Assembly (NCBI GenBank): GCA_008694505.1 | Contig: VZDJ01004378.1 | Coordinates: 23,652,179-23,716,178, forward strand | Direction of reading: 5' to 3' | DNA length: 64,000 bases | Origin: Cyanoderma ruficeps | Taxonomy: Eukaryota; Chordata; Aves; Passeriformes; Timaliidae | Part shown: positions 37,491-47,345 of the stretch, in pieces | How the letters are laid out: the number at the start of each line of letters is the position of its first letter | Position numbering within the stretch: position 1 is the first letter of the stretch | The notes under the pieces: model-generated | What the model was told of the DNA's origin: nothing | Databases searched by the model: none | The model's input: the letters and a program-made list of their open reading frames with translations, nothing else | Position numbers and translations under genes: made by a program

Positions 37491-40400
37491 CTGTACAAAA
37501 GACAATTCAAACAAAAACTGAGTATCTCATATTGGAAGCAATTCTCCAGACTTGTGTTTATATCAAATAACTCTCGTGAATGGTGAAGACTGAGAAATTT
37601 GGTATGTGACTTTATTAAGCTGCATGCAATAAAAGACCTTTATTGCCTTTTCATTAAGAAGTATGATATTGCAAGCAAATAGACATATGGAGACTATTGT
37701 GTTAAACATTCAGTTGTTTACTGCAAGGAGTAGCGCACTGGGGACAAATGCAAAGGAGTATGAACATTTATGCCTTGTAGACAAAACCACATATACAATG
37801 ATAAGGCTATAAATCTGCTAAAAGAAAGGGGATTATGAGAGGATTATTCACACCGTATTTTGAAAGCAAGGAACTACCAAATGCAGCACTTTTATTATTT
37901 TAAGCCCTCTAAATGTCTATTTACATCTATGCATAACTTTATAGTTTCATGAATTCTGCATGGACGATTATTTCTGAGTGTGTTCATTTTTAGGTGAATT
38001 TGTCTAGTTTTTCTTGCTAGTAGTTTTTCTTCTAACCTTCTTTCAGGACTCATTAAGCATTTCACAGGGAACACCCTCAGAAGATGCAATTTAGACATTA
38101 TTTTGAAGTAGATGAGATTTCTCTCCTAGCTTGTACAAATATTTTTTAATGCTGTTACATTCTTTCTAGTCAGAGATATATCTTATAAAACAAGAAATTT
38201 AATCTCTGCTGTTTTGTAGTCACTACCATTGTGTTTTTACCAACATTCCAAATCAGGATTTTTTTCAAATATTTGCTAATATATCTCTATATTTCTAACT
38301 TCTGATGTAAAAAACGTTAAGACTTTGTAATTGAAAGGGTGTAGTTAAGTTGAATCTACCCCAACTTTCTTAAAAAGTCATTTGTAAAAGACTGCTCTGA
38401 TAGTGATTCAGGGTTTCCCTCAAGGTTAAGTCTGCTCAAAATGAAGTTGTACAGTGAAGTACAACCCCCAGAAGTTATTTGCACTGCCTACAAAGCCCTA
38501 AATTTTTCAAACCTAATTTGAACAAACTTTATAGCTTTCAACAACTCACACATTATTTTATTTTACCTTCTGGGCTTGGATTTGAGAGCCCTGTTTATGT
38601 ATGTGAAATGGTTGATTTGGAACCCGAAGAACACCTGCCTAAAGTCTAGATATGGCCATATTTCACTTTTAGAAGAAAGTCTTGAACCATGTCTGAAATA
38701 AGAATAACTAAATAGTCCATCTGCAGATGGCTGTGAGCAGAAGCCTCCTTTACTGTCCTGATAATAGCACAATTCAGCTCCCTTTTTAGCACAGCTAAAG
38801 GAGCGAGGAGGTCCATTTGCAGCTGCTGGGCCAGCAGATAGTGGACGCGAGGGGTGTATCTCTGTGATGCCAAGCATGCTTAAGGTTGGATTTACTGGTT
38901 ATACAGAGATTGACAGCGTGGTCTCAGAAGGTGGCTGCAGAACACCACTAGCATGTGCCTTGCTTCTGCTTTCTAGAACACCTTCCTCTTGCGTGGGAGG
39001 AGATCCATGGAATTATGCTCACACAGACCATCCAGAGGCTGTCTGCAGGCTATCTACAAGTCAGGCAGTTGGTCAGAAGGTAATCAGGCTGTGGGGCAAT
39101 CACTGCTAGGTTGGGACTAGCAGCCATTCAAGAATGGCCTATGACAGATGTCCCACTAACTCCTTTGAGACCATCACTGCTTAACTCAGCCCCTCTTGCA
39201 CAGAAATACCACAGGGACTATATGGATTTCACGCCTTCTTGAATTACCTCATTTTGCGACATTCAAATTGCAGTTACTTACTTTTCCTTGGCAAAGGTGT
39301 GCCGGCTAGGTAGCGATAGGAAATGTTTATAGATCCTGAGAAATTAGACAAATCTTTAAAACTGTGAACATATCGCTCTGGGTTGAGCTGGTGCGTGGCT
39401 GTTTCTCTGATTAATTCCTTGTCCCCTTCCTATTGGCGGGAAAACAAAAATAACAAAAAAGGGAGAGAGACAGAGAGAAACACATTTGTGAATGCCAGCT
39501 AGAGAGGAAACACGGACAGGCAGGTTTCCAAGAATAACATTTTTCAGTTTCAGCTTTCATGAAAGCATGTAGATGTCACCTCATTTAAAACAAAAACAAA
39601 CAAACAAAAAACCCCCAAACCAATGAGCATTACTGAATATTTTGGATACAGAAAATCTACCATAAATCTTCAGATTACAGTAAAAGCAAAAAAACAAAAC
39701 AAAACAAAAAAAACCCACTTTGCATAAAACTCTGGAAAGGTAGCAAACATTAAATTATTGGCCCAAAAATGGTGTGGTATTCAAAAAAGAGGGATAAGAA
39801 AACATCCCTCAGCAACAGATAAGATCATTTCCACAGAAGTAGAAAAAGAGAAGATTTTTAAAAAATATTTTCAGTGATTAAAAATCTACCAAAACTGCTG
39901 AAAAGGAGAGGCTAATCTAGATCCTGACATCTGTCTCACTTTGACTTTTTTTTGAGAAGCTTCAACTCAGGTTTGCGACATGAAGAAATGCATGTGGTCA
40001 TGCAGACAGTAAAAGTTTCTCTGAATTTGGAGAACACCTTTTGACGGCATAGTCAAAAGGTAGGTTTATCACCATGCCTCCTCTTCCTGCCTCCTTCTTC
40101 AGTCCTTTCTTCCAAGAGGCTTCCCTAGTCATATTAAAGGCACAGGAAGGAAAGAGTGGCTTCAGTAGTGCCCTATCCATAAGGCCATTTGGGCCTCAGG
40201 GAAAATCTGTTCCATAGTCCTTAAGAAAAGGGAAAATATCTAATAGGTCATGAAGACTGAATTTAAAAGTAGGAATGCTTATGTAATTTATCTGGTTTGA
40301 TTTTAGTCTGATGACAGGCACATATATGAATGAGTTCGTTTCTTCTGATATATGCAGTATGTTAATGCACTAAAACTTCCAGATCTGTCATTAAATGGGA

Positions 40401-43400
40401 GCATTGTGCAGTAATAGTACTGCTGCTAACAAGTACAACCACTCATAATTAATGGCATAAATAATAAAAAATGTGTCAAAGGTATATTTTATAGCACAAA
40501 GAAATATTTCTGTAAACTGATCTTACATTCATTTATAGTTTATTGTTTTTCTAGCATAGAAGTAGTAAATAATCCACTTCTGAGCTTAGTAAAGATGTTT
40601 GGCAGACATCCAGGGGCATCTACTTGCACTGTTATGCTCTCTTGATCCTCAGTGTATCTTGAGTAATTTCTCTCTAGTGCATATGTGCCACTTTGCATTT
40701 GCTCATAAATTATGAGAGGAAGTTTGATGATCAGGTTCAAGATTAAAATGTAACTCAATGATCTAGAAAGGAAATACACCAAAACTTCGGAGACTTTCCA
40801 TGAAAAGTGTCAGATGGAAAAGAAAAATAGGCTGGTCCAAAAACTTTCGTTTTTCAAAACCCTTTCTTTAATATCAAAACATTTTGTCATGGGTTCCAGA
40901 ATGGAGCACCAAAATTCCTTGTTTCATAAGGTTTTGGAATGGAAACTTATTCTGCTGTGGTTTTGCTACATAAAATGTTTAGAAACAGACAATGTCAGAA
41001 GAAAATGTTTTGATTTTAGCAAGCAAAATACCTAAACTGACCACAAAAATTTTTCTTTTCCCCCCCTCTTTAATAAATGCGTTTTGTGGCTAACATTTCT
41101 TTTTAATAGTTGTTATTTCATTCTTTTGTTGAATGACGGGCAAAACTGAAATCTGGATTTTTTCAAAAGATTAAAGCCTGTTTCTTTTATCTCTGACCAC
41201 TATGTAGAGGTCAGTGAAGCTGAGGAACTTGATTAGCTCTCCTTGGTTTTCTTTAGCTTTTTCTAAAATAGTTTTGGCTTTCATCTGTTAACTAACTTCT
41301 AACTTCCAGTGTTTCCTGGGAGTTTCATGTAGGTGCCATAGGATGAAGTACCAGAGTTCTCCACCCTTTATGAAGATACTCTGCTCTGCTAAGGATGCTC
41401 TGTCAACAACAATAGTGCTATTCTTTGCATAGTGCCCAAAATAGTGATTAGTATTCATAGGAGAATGCAGAACACACACTTCACTTACAATCCACTTACA
41501 ATTCTGAACAGGTATAAGACCCTCTTGTGTATATTGTGATATCTGGTATATTTTAGCTTAGTATGTGTTCAAAATGCTTCATTGAATATAGTTCATACGC
41601 TGCAGATGAAGCACCTTAAACTGCTTTTCTAACACACATGTATCAGCACTGCACAGATGCATACCCTCTACCCAATATACTTCAACTATTTTGCCACATG
41701 GGCCCTTAGTTTCCTTTTCTGCAGCAAATGCCCTGCAGAAAACAGTGAAGACATTCTCTGGACAAGTGAGACTCTTTGAACAAAACCAGAAAGTTTCTCT
41801 TCTCCCTTCTTAAGGTTTACAAAAATTAATGCCATTTTAATACTCAGTTTTTGAAAAAGATCGCTTGTCTTATATCTGGTGCCAGAGACACCAGAACCAC
41901 AAACCCATGCACAGCCTGCTGCCTGAGACTGGGAGGAGGAACTCCGGGTCAGTTGTCTTCCTTCTACCCAGTCACCTTTAGAAGATGGTCCTGCAAGAGG
42001 TTGGCTGCAATTCAGAGAGCCTTTGGGGCTCTGAGGACTTTCAGATTTCCATTCCCTGAGGGAAACTGGTTTGTCTGCTGTCCTCAAAAGCTTTCCCCAA
42101 GTATATTTCTCTTCACCACAAACACTGAAATTGTTCATCTTTTACTTCAGCAGAGAAAACACACCAGACATGATATGTTTGGAGCTGTCAGACAGGGCCA
42201 GGAAATTTGAGAATAAAACTAAATAAATAAGCTGAAAAGTCAACATCCTAACACACTTGAAAAACACTTGATGAACTCTAAAGGTATCAAGAGACTGGGA
42301 AGAACTCTCAGGAGACTTGGCAAGAGACTTGGCTGAGAGTTATATGAATGCAAACATGCCAGAACTGTGAAGAAAGAAGCAATGAAAGAGACTGAATTTA
42401 TAAAAGAGGGGTGGGAGGGGGCACAGAGCAAATTAAGAATAAGACATGGAGCCATCTGGGGAGCTGGCAAATAGGACAGGAAAAGATTTCAAAAACAAGC
42501 CAAGAGGAACACCATTAGTAGTGATAATAAAAGCACTTTCAGAAACATCTGGAGGACTTTGAAGCAATTAGTGAACAGAGAAGAAACACAAGGGAAAATG
42601 CAACTAGGAAAAAAAAGTGATAATCCAGGTCAAATTTAATCATAACCAAGAAATGCTAAATAAATAAAAAAGTGCAAAACCTTAGTGTTAGACAAAGAAA
42701 TATGCCTGTAATGGAGTAACATTCTACAAGCATGGGCTACCTTTTCAGTGGCATAAAAAAGTACAGCATAATATTAATATTGCAAATATTTGCAATATAG
42801 TTTTAAGTAATTTTATAGCTATATTTTAAATTAAAATAATTAGGACTGTATATATGGTTCTGATAAATATTGTAAGGATTTTATTACTTGTGTATTACAC
42901 TTTTTGACACACTATTATGTTTCTTTTCAGATGCAAATGAGATCAGAATTCACGGTTCAAAATATTGGAAAATCTATACAGTCCCTGTTCAATTCAAGAT
43001 AAAAGCAGCACTATCTAGCCATATCACAATACAACAAATTCAGTTTGGTCATTTTACTATTTACAAGATCCAGTTTTTCAACCACTATGTTATTTTACTG
43101 GGCCCAGTCCAATCTCCAAAGAAGTGGAAATTCAATCCATTAATTGAGGCTCCAGGGCTCACTTGGCATTCAGCACTGAAACACCCCTAGGTTATAGATA
43201 GACCATGGAGTTATGTCATGTTGTCAGTAGCTTATTTGTTGAAATTCCTAGCATAAATATTTCCACTTTTTTTTTCAAAATCATAAACCTACATTAGGTT
43301 TCATGTGTCTAATTTTTAATGATGCAGCACTGAACCCGTCAGACTAAAATCTGAGTTACAGAATGTAAGAAAAACACAAAAAACAAGTTCCCAGCTCACA

Positions 43401-43637
43401 CCAATAGTTCAGATGTAGTTTATCCTCAACAATTTACTGTTTTACTAGGGGTGTTTTACTCTTTTGTTGTTCCAGGATCACTTCTTTGCAACTTACCAAA
43501 ACATAACCATCCTCAATGTACAAGTTCATGAACAGCAAGCAAACAACAAGGATTCCTAAGAACGACACTGCTGATCGTTTCCGCAAGCATCTCATTTTAT
43601 CAAAATATTTCAAGTTGTGTCTCGTGAAGAACTGCAT
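36334..43637 (-). CDS. MGAT4C: MGAT4C, Golgi beta-1,4-N-acetylglucosaminyltransferase (GT54)
   Basis: The coding sequence is complement(join(36334..37490, 39282..39429, 43497..43637)): 1,446 bases, 481 residues, stop TAA. Human MGAT4C is 478 aa as I recall. It is a type II Golgi membrane enzyme that adds branching GlcNAc to N-glycans. The chicken relative was described as GnT-VI, which acts on the alpha-1,6 arm, and the human protein as GnT-IVc/IV-H. Visible parts: a basic cytosolic tail (KMRCLRKR), a membrane anchor at about residues 22-41, a stem with NFS and NIS sequons, a GT54 domain from about residue 95 with a DxD-like LEDD motif at 221-224, and a C-terminal accessory domain from about residue 345. 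Intron phases (0, then 1) join exactly. Intact frame and close similarity to the human protein indicate a functional gene. Confidence 0.97.
37491..39281 (-). other. MGAT4C: MGAT4C intron between coding exons 2 and 3
   Basis: A 1,791-base phase 1 intron with donor GTAAGT at 39281-39276 and an acceptor ending TTTTGTACAG at 37491. A minus-strand 104-codon ORF at 38563-38877 lies inside it. It has no flanking splice logic that fits MGAT4C, and I do not call it an exon. Confidence 0.88.
39282..39429 (-). CDS. MGAT4C: MGAT4C second coding exon
   Basis: The exon has 148 bases, 49 codons plus one base, with an acceptor after a strong pyrimidine tract (ttttcccgccaatag) and donor GTAAGT. It encodes the Golgi stem, beginning [15 protein letters not shown] and ending AGTPLPRK plus a split Arg. 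Two N-glycosylation sequons (NFS, NIS) are present. It was too short to stand out as an ORF and was found from the splice sites and the family sequence. Confidence 0.95.
39587..39718. repeat. Two A/C-rich tracts (AAAAC, CAAA units)
   Basis: Runs of caaacaaacaaaa followed by ccccc at about 39590-39620, and aaaacaaaacaaaac at about 39690-39718, separated by unique sequence. They lie in an MGAT4C intron. Confidence 0.75.
42777..42798. repeat. Perfect 22-bp palindrome
   Basis: The sequence atattgcaaat followed by its exact reverse complement, centred between 42787 and 42788. It places two inverted TTGCAAAT-like elements back to back inside an MGAT4C intron. Confidence 0.85.
43497..43637 (-). CDS. 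MGAT4C: MGAT4C first coding exon (cytosolic tail and TM anchor)
   Basis: The exon has 47 codons from ATG (43637-43635) to a donor GTAAGT at 43496. It starts [15 protein letters not shown] and continues with RCLRKRS, then the hydrophobic anchor [18 protein letters not shown] and the lumenal EDGYVL. A second in-frame ATG (Met15, before RCLRKRS) could also start translation and would leave a very short basic tail. I prefer the first ATG because it is the first in the exon and the [10 protein letters not shown] stretch around Met15 is shared with the human protein. Confidence 0.95.
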
Positions 43638-43650
43638 ACAGTAGTGTCAC
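43638..43650 (-). other. MGAT4C: MGAT4C 5' UTR portion of the first coding exon
   Basis: Thirteen bases separate the acceptor (ttttattcacag, AG at 43651-43652) from the ATG. A clear acceptor here means at least one further non-coding exon lies upstream at higher coordinates. Confidence 0.75.
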
Positions 43651-46619
43651 CTGTGAATAAAACCACAGTATTATAAGAATGGTCCACCTGATAAGCATGA
43701 TAACAACTAAACTTACCTTCAGATGTATCAAATCCCTTCACACATACATAGACTGCACTTTCAGGCAGAATTAATTTCATTTAACCACTGTATTCTTCAG
43801 GTTTAACATACAATCTTAGCTATAAACTAAGCTTCCTTTTATTTTTTTGTTTTTGTGTCAGTAAAGAAAAAAACACATACCCACTGTCATACCCATATTA
43901 AAGTGGGCTTATGATGTCACTATGGCAGAAATGCATCAACAGTTTGCTGTGATGCATTTAGTTTGCTGCTGGAAATAGAAAAAGCAAAAAATCCTCATAG
44001 CGGTAGGCCTAAAGTTAAAAAGACACAAGAATGAGGACATAGAACAGTAAGACTGTGTTTTTGTGCTGTGTAGTCAGGCCTTGGCAAGCAGAAAAATACG
44101 TTAAGCAAGACAATAGAAAAGTATAATAATGAAGCTCTGTGCTTTGTTTATAGAAGAGCATAAAAAGTTCCTGAGTAATAAGAAATACGAAACAAGCCCC
44201 TATTGTTAGATATAAGGTATATGTATAGTTTTAATGATTGGTTTGTGCAGATGCTTGTAAGCTCTTAACAATTTGGTATAGGTTAGAAAACTTTTAAAAG
44301 GCTTTGTAACACAGAGAATTCTGGCTGCTGTTGGCAAGATGTGAGCTGATGCCACTTTGCATGTCTCACCCTGTACTGAGGCTGATGTCTCAACAAAGCC
44401 CAAGGAACGTCTCCTGTCAGACCCATCCCATTATTTGGAAAACCAGATCCAACAGTTTCCTCTCCTTAACTGCCAGATCCCGACTTGGTGGCCAGAGATG
44501 GTGCTGTGCATTGTTTACCCATGTACCTGCGTCTCCTTCAAACGACAGGCCAGGTCAACAGGCAAGGAGGAAATTATTGCATGACTCAGTGTTGTTACCA
44601 ATAGAAGAATTCTGTATAACAGAGCTTCCAGGAAAAAATAATGAACTTTCCCTGAAGTAAAAAAGCACTAGCAAGACTGTATAACATCCCTTAGCCTTGG
44701 AACTGTGTACTAGGATAGCAAAACTCTCAGTGGAGGTATTATTTCCATCTTCAAAAGAAAGGTGGGTGTCCACCTTAAACCAGACACATCTAAGCAGAGT
44801 ATTGTGAAATCCTTACCAACTTGATTAGATAAATCAAATAAGGGTGGCACAGAGATCATGAAGCGCCTCAGTATTTCTGTTCAAGATCAAGAAAGAGGAT
44901 TGTCTAGTCATACCACAATGTTGCATATTCATTTCAGTCATTTTACTCTGTAAAACAAGATTAATGCTGTTGTCCACCAAATCATAAGCACTAGTCTGTG
45001 TAGGACTGTATGTGTTTGAACAAGATTTGGCCCTAAATTAAGATCTCACTGCCCAAACTCTGAGGGACTATTAGCAAAACAGCAGACTATAAACTTATTA
45101 TTTATGTGTTATGTTCTTACTCATATTTTGACTATTTTCCACAGAAACTTAGGATTTTTCAATCAAATTTAATATATAGAAGTTCAATACAAATGAAGGC
45201 TCTAAAGTCAGCCTGTGTGAAGTAGTAAAAAACACTACACATGCAATGGTTAAACGCTACACTTAAATACCTTCATTTTTGAAAGTGTTGAACATTTACA
45301 TTGATACAAAATAGGTCACATTAGGACTTCCATAAATGATTTGTCATGTCATATAGAAAATCTTCTGTCCTAATAACAAAAAACCTGCCAAGCACAAAAC
45401 CCAATGAATATTTGTTTTCCCAAACTGAATAAACACATTTAACAGTATAAAATATGAGTCCATTAGACTCTAGAGAACAAGGAGGTAAATATATCAAATA
45501 TTAGTAATGCAAGTAGTAATTGCAAGGAATCTGTAGATTCAAAATGAACTGCAGTAAATGGAGGCTGGTTGTACACAGAATGTTTTTATATTCACTATGT
45601 TGACAATAAAACAAACAGGCTGCATGAAGAAAAAGAAGGAATCAGTAACAATATATATTTCTGTCTGTCTTTATTTAGGGTGGGTTGAATTACAGAAACC
45701 TAATTATTCTGAAGCTTAAAACCCCAGTGTAGTTATTTTTTTAGGTAACATCAGGGATTTATTTTTTTCTTAAAAACTAAGGACATTGAAAATAAACCTC
45801 AGGAAGGAGGTGTTAGGGACATGAATCTCTGAACACTGGGCTTCCCAATACCCCTGCAACCCCTGTGACAGCACAGTGGTTGCTGTTTGTATGTGGATTC
45901 CAGCAGGCTGTTGTGGAAATGAAAGGTTGCCCCTGTTTTAGAAAAGACTGTGTTACACATACAATTTGGGTTTCACTTTTATTTCTTTTTTTTTCCCCCT
46001 TCTCCCCTGCCCCTTTCTTCTCTCTCTTCTTCTTCTCCTCACAATACAATCACTGATTTTCAAACCACTACACTCTTTTAAAAACCAATCAGAGGATCAC
46101 TGAATGGATTAAATGCTAACACTTCTCATATTAGAGGCATAAACTATCCTGACTATTGAAAATGCAGTTCGTCTGGGTTAGAGTGCTTGCAGTCACTGCC
46201 AGCATATTACATTTTCCTTGGATTAAAAAAAAAAATAAAACAAACTTGGATATAAATAAATGTGAAATTTTTTCAGTCGCAGGATGAATGTATGTAACAT
46301 TTTTGCTGGCTGGACTGTGGTGTTACACAGGTCTCCCATCTTTGCCCTGAGCCATCTGTCTGAAGTCCCCAAGGGTCTGGAAGGGGCTTAGAACTATATT
46401 TCCTGGTCAAACTGTATTAGATCACCCCTATGTTGGATTAGGAATAAATATATAAGGTATTACATAGGTGAGGCTAGAGGAACATAGGACTGTCATGACT
46501 GAAACTGATAAACAGAGAAAGGAGAGCACAGCAGAGTCACCACTCAGAGAACACCTGCATTGTGCTGGTTTCACACGAAGCCATCACATCACTGATTTGT
46601 ACGTGGAAACATCTGAAAG
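43651..46619. other. MGAT4C upstream / 5' intron, no exon recognised
   Basis: AT-rich sequence with a C/T-rich tract at about 45975-46040. The region 44.33-44.6 kb is somewhat richer in GC and has overlapping ORFs in two frames (109 and 75 codons), but no family motif. I cannot place the non-coding MGAT4C exon(s). Confidence 0.5.
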
Positions 46620-46868
46620 TAAAACATCGCGCCAGTGAGGGGGGTTGCTCATCAGATCTCTCGGCAGGTCCTTGCCAAGTAAAGGCCCGGAAAGGGAGGG
46701 GACGCCCCGGGGAGGACGCGCCCCGGTAGATCCCCGCGGAGGAGGCTCTGACACCGCTGCTGACACCAGGTGGCAGCGCAGGCTCGCCCGTGCCAGCTCG
46801 GCCTGCTCCTCACCGCTGTGCCCCAGCCGGGTCGTCACTGTCCGTCTGCTCCTCACCGCTGCCCCCTA
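46620..46868 (-). promoter_or_regulatory. CpG-rich patch, candidate promoter/enhancer
   Basis: By hand count about 21 CpG occur in 46621-46860, in a window that is otherwise CpG-poor. The patch has cccgg, gacgcg and ccgcgg motifs. It lies about 3 kb upstream of the first MGAT4C coding exon, which has a splice acceptor needing an upstream non-coding exon, so a minus-strand promoter is plausible. It is short for a CpG island and directly abuts a GC-rich minisatellite, so it may instead be just an expanded-repeat flank. Confidence 0.35.
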
Positions 46869-47122
46869 GCCTGCTCCCCACCGCTGTCCCTCTGCTTCTC
46901 ACCTCTGTCCCTCTGTTCCTCACTGCTGTCCCTCAGCCTGCTCCTCACCGCTGTCCCTCTGCTCCTCACCTCTGTTCCTCTGTTCCTCACTGCTGTCCCT
47001 CAGCCTGCTCCTCACCTCTGTCCCTCTGTTCCTCACTACTGTCCCTCAGCCTGCTCCTCACTGCTGTCCCTCTGTTCCTCACTGCTGTCCCTCAGCCTGC
47101 TCCTCACCGCTGTCCCCCAGCC
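46869..47122. repeat. Minisatellite with higher-order 67/46-bp periods
   Basis: Three related units are used: A (24 bp, gcctgctcctcaccgctgtc core), B (21 bp) and C (22 bp, tgttcctcactgctgtccct core). They are arranged ABC-ABC-AC-AC-A, with A units starting at 46869, 46936, 47003, 47049 and 47095. Diverged unit-like sequence extends left to about 46801. Periods are not multiples of three and all forward frames stay open, which explains the Leu/Ser/Pro-rich ORFs of 208 and 124 codons. I do not consider those genes. Confidence 0.92.
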
Positions 47123-47306
47123 AGAGTCTGTCTGCCGGTGCTGCTTGGCATCCTTACACTGTAAGCCTTTAGCTAAGAATGCACACAGGGTAATACATAT
47201 GTACGTACAGAATTCCTTACACCTTCCTAGAGCTGCTTCCTTTTGTATCTCTGTATCCAGTCTGTGGATTGCATTGTGGAACACTGGACCAGTGAAATTT
47301 GCACAG

Positions 47307-47345
47307 AAAAAAAAGGTAAATCTTACCTTTTTTTTTTTTTTTTTT
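47307..47345. repeat. A8/T18 inverted repeat hairpin
   Basis: Eight A then ggtaa, a 3-base spacer (atc), then ttacc and a run of 18 T. The 13-bp stem is perfect. It lies about 185 bases beyond the minisatellite. Confidence 0.8.

Larger units (their letters stand above)
39430..43496 (-). other. MGAT4C: MGAT4C intron between coding exons 1 and 2
   Basis: A 4,067-base phase 0 intron with donor GTAAGT at 43496-43491. It contains A/C-rich tracts at about 39587-39620 and 39688-39718, and a perfect 22-bp palindrome at 42777-42798. The 150-codon minus-strand ORF at 41686-42138 is Ser/Gly-rich, matches no family I know, and is probably chance. Confidence 0.88.

Noticed and set aside
38563..38877. 104-codon minus-strand ORF as an alternative MGAT4C exon
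   Set aside because: The flanking exons join in phase without it, and its sequence has no counterpart in MGAT4C proteins as I know them.
41686..42138. 150-codon minus-strand ORF
   Set aside because: It lies inside an MGAT4C intron whose splice sites and phases already join the flanking exons. Composition is Ser/Gly/Lys with no known motif, and a + strand ORF of 119 codons overlaps it.
46300..46500. Possible old CR1/L3-like element (gaggaacataggactgtcatg)
   Set aside because: The resemblance to reptile CR1 start blocks is limited to about 15 bases; not enough to call.
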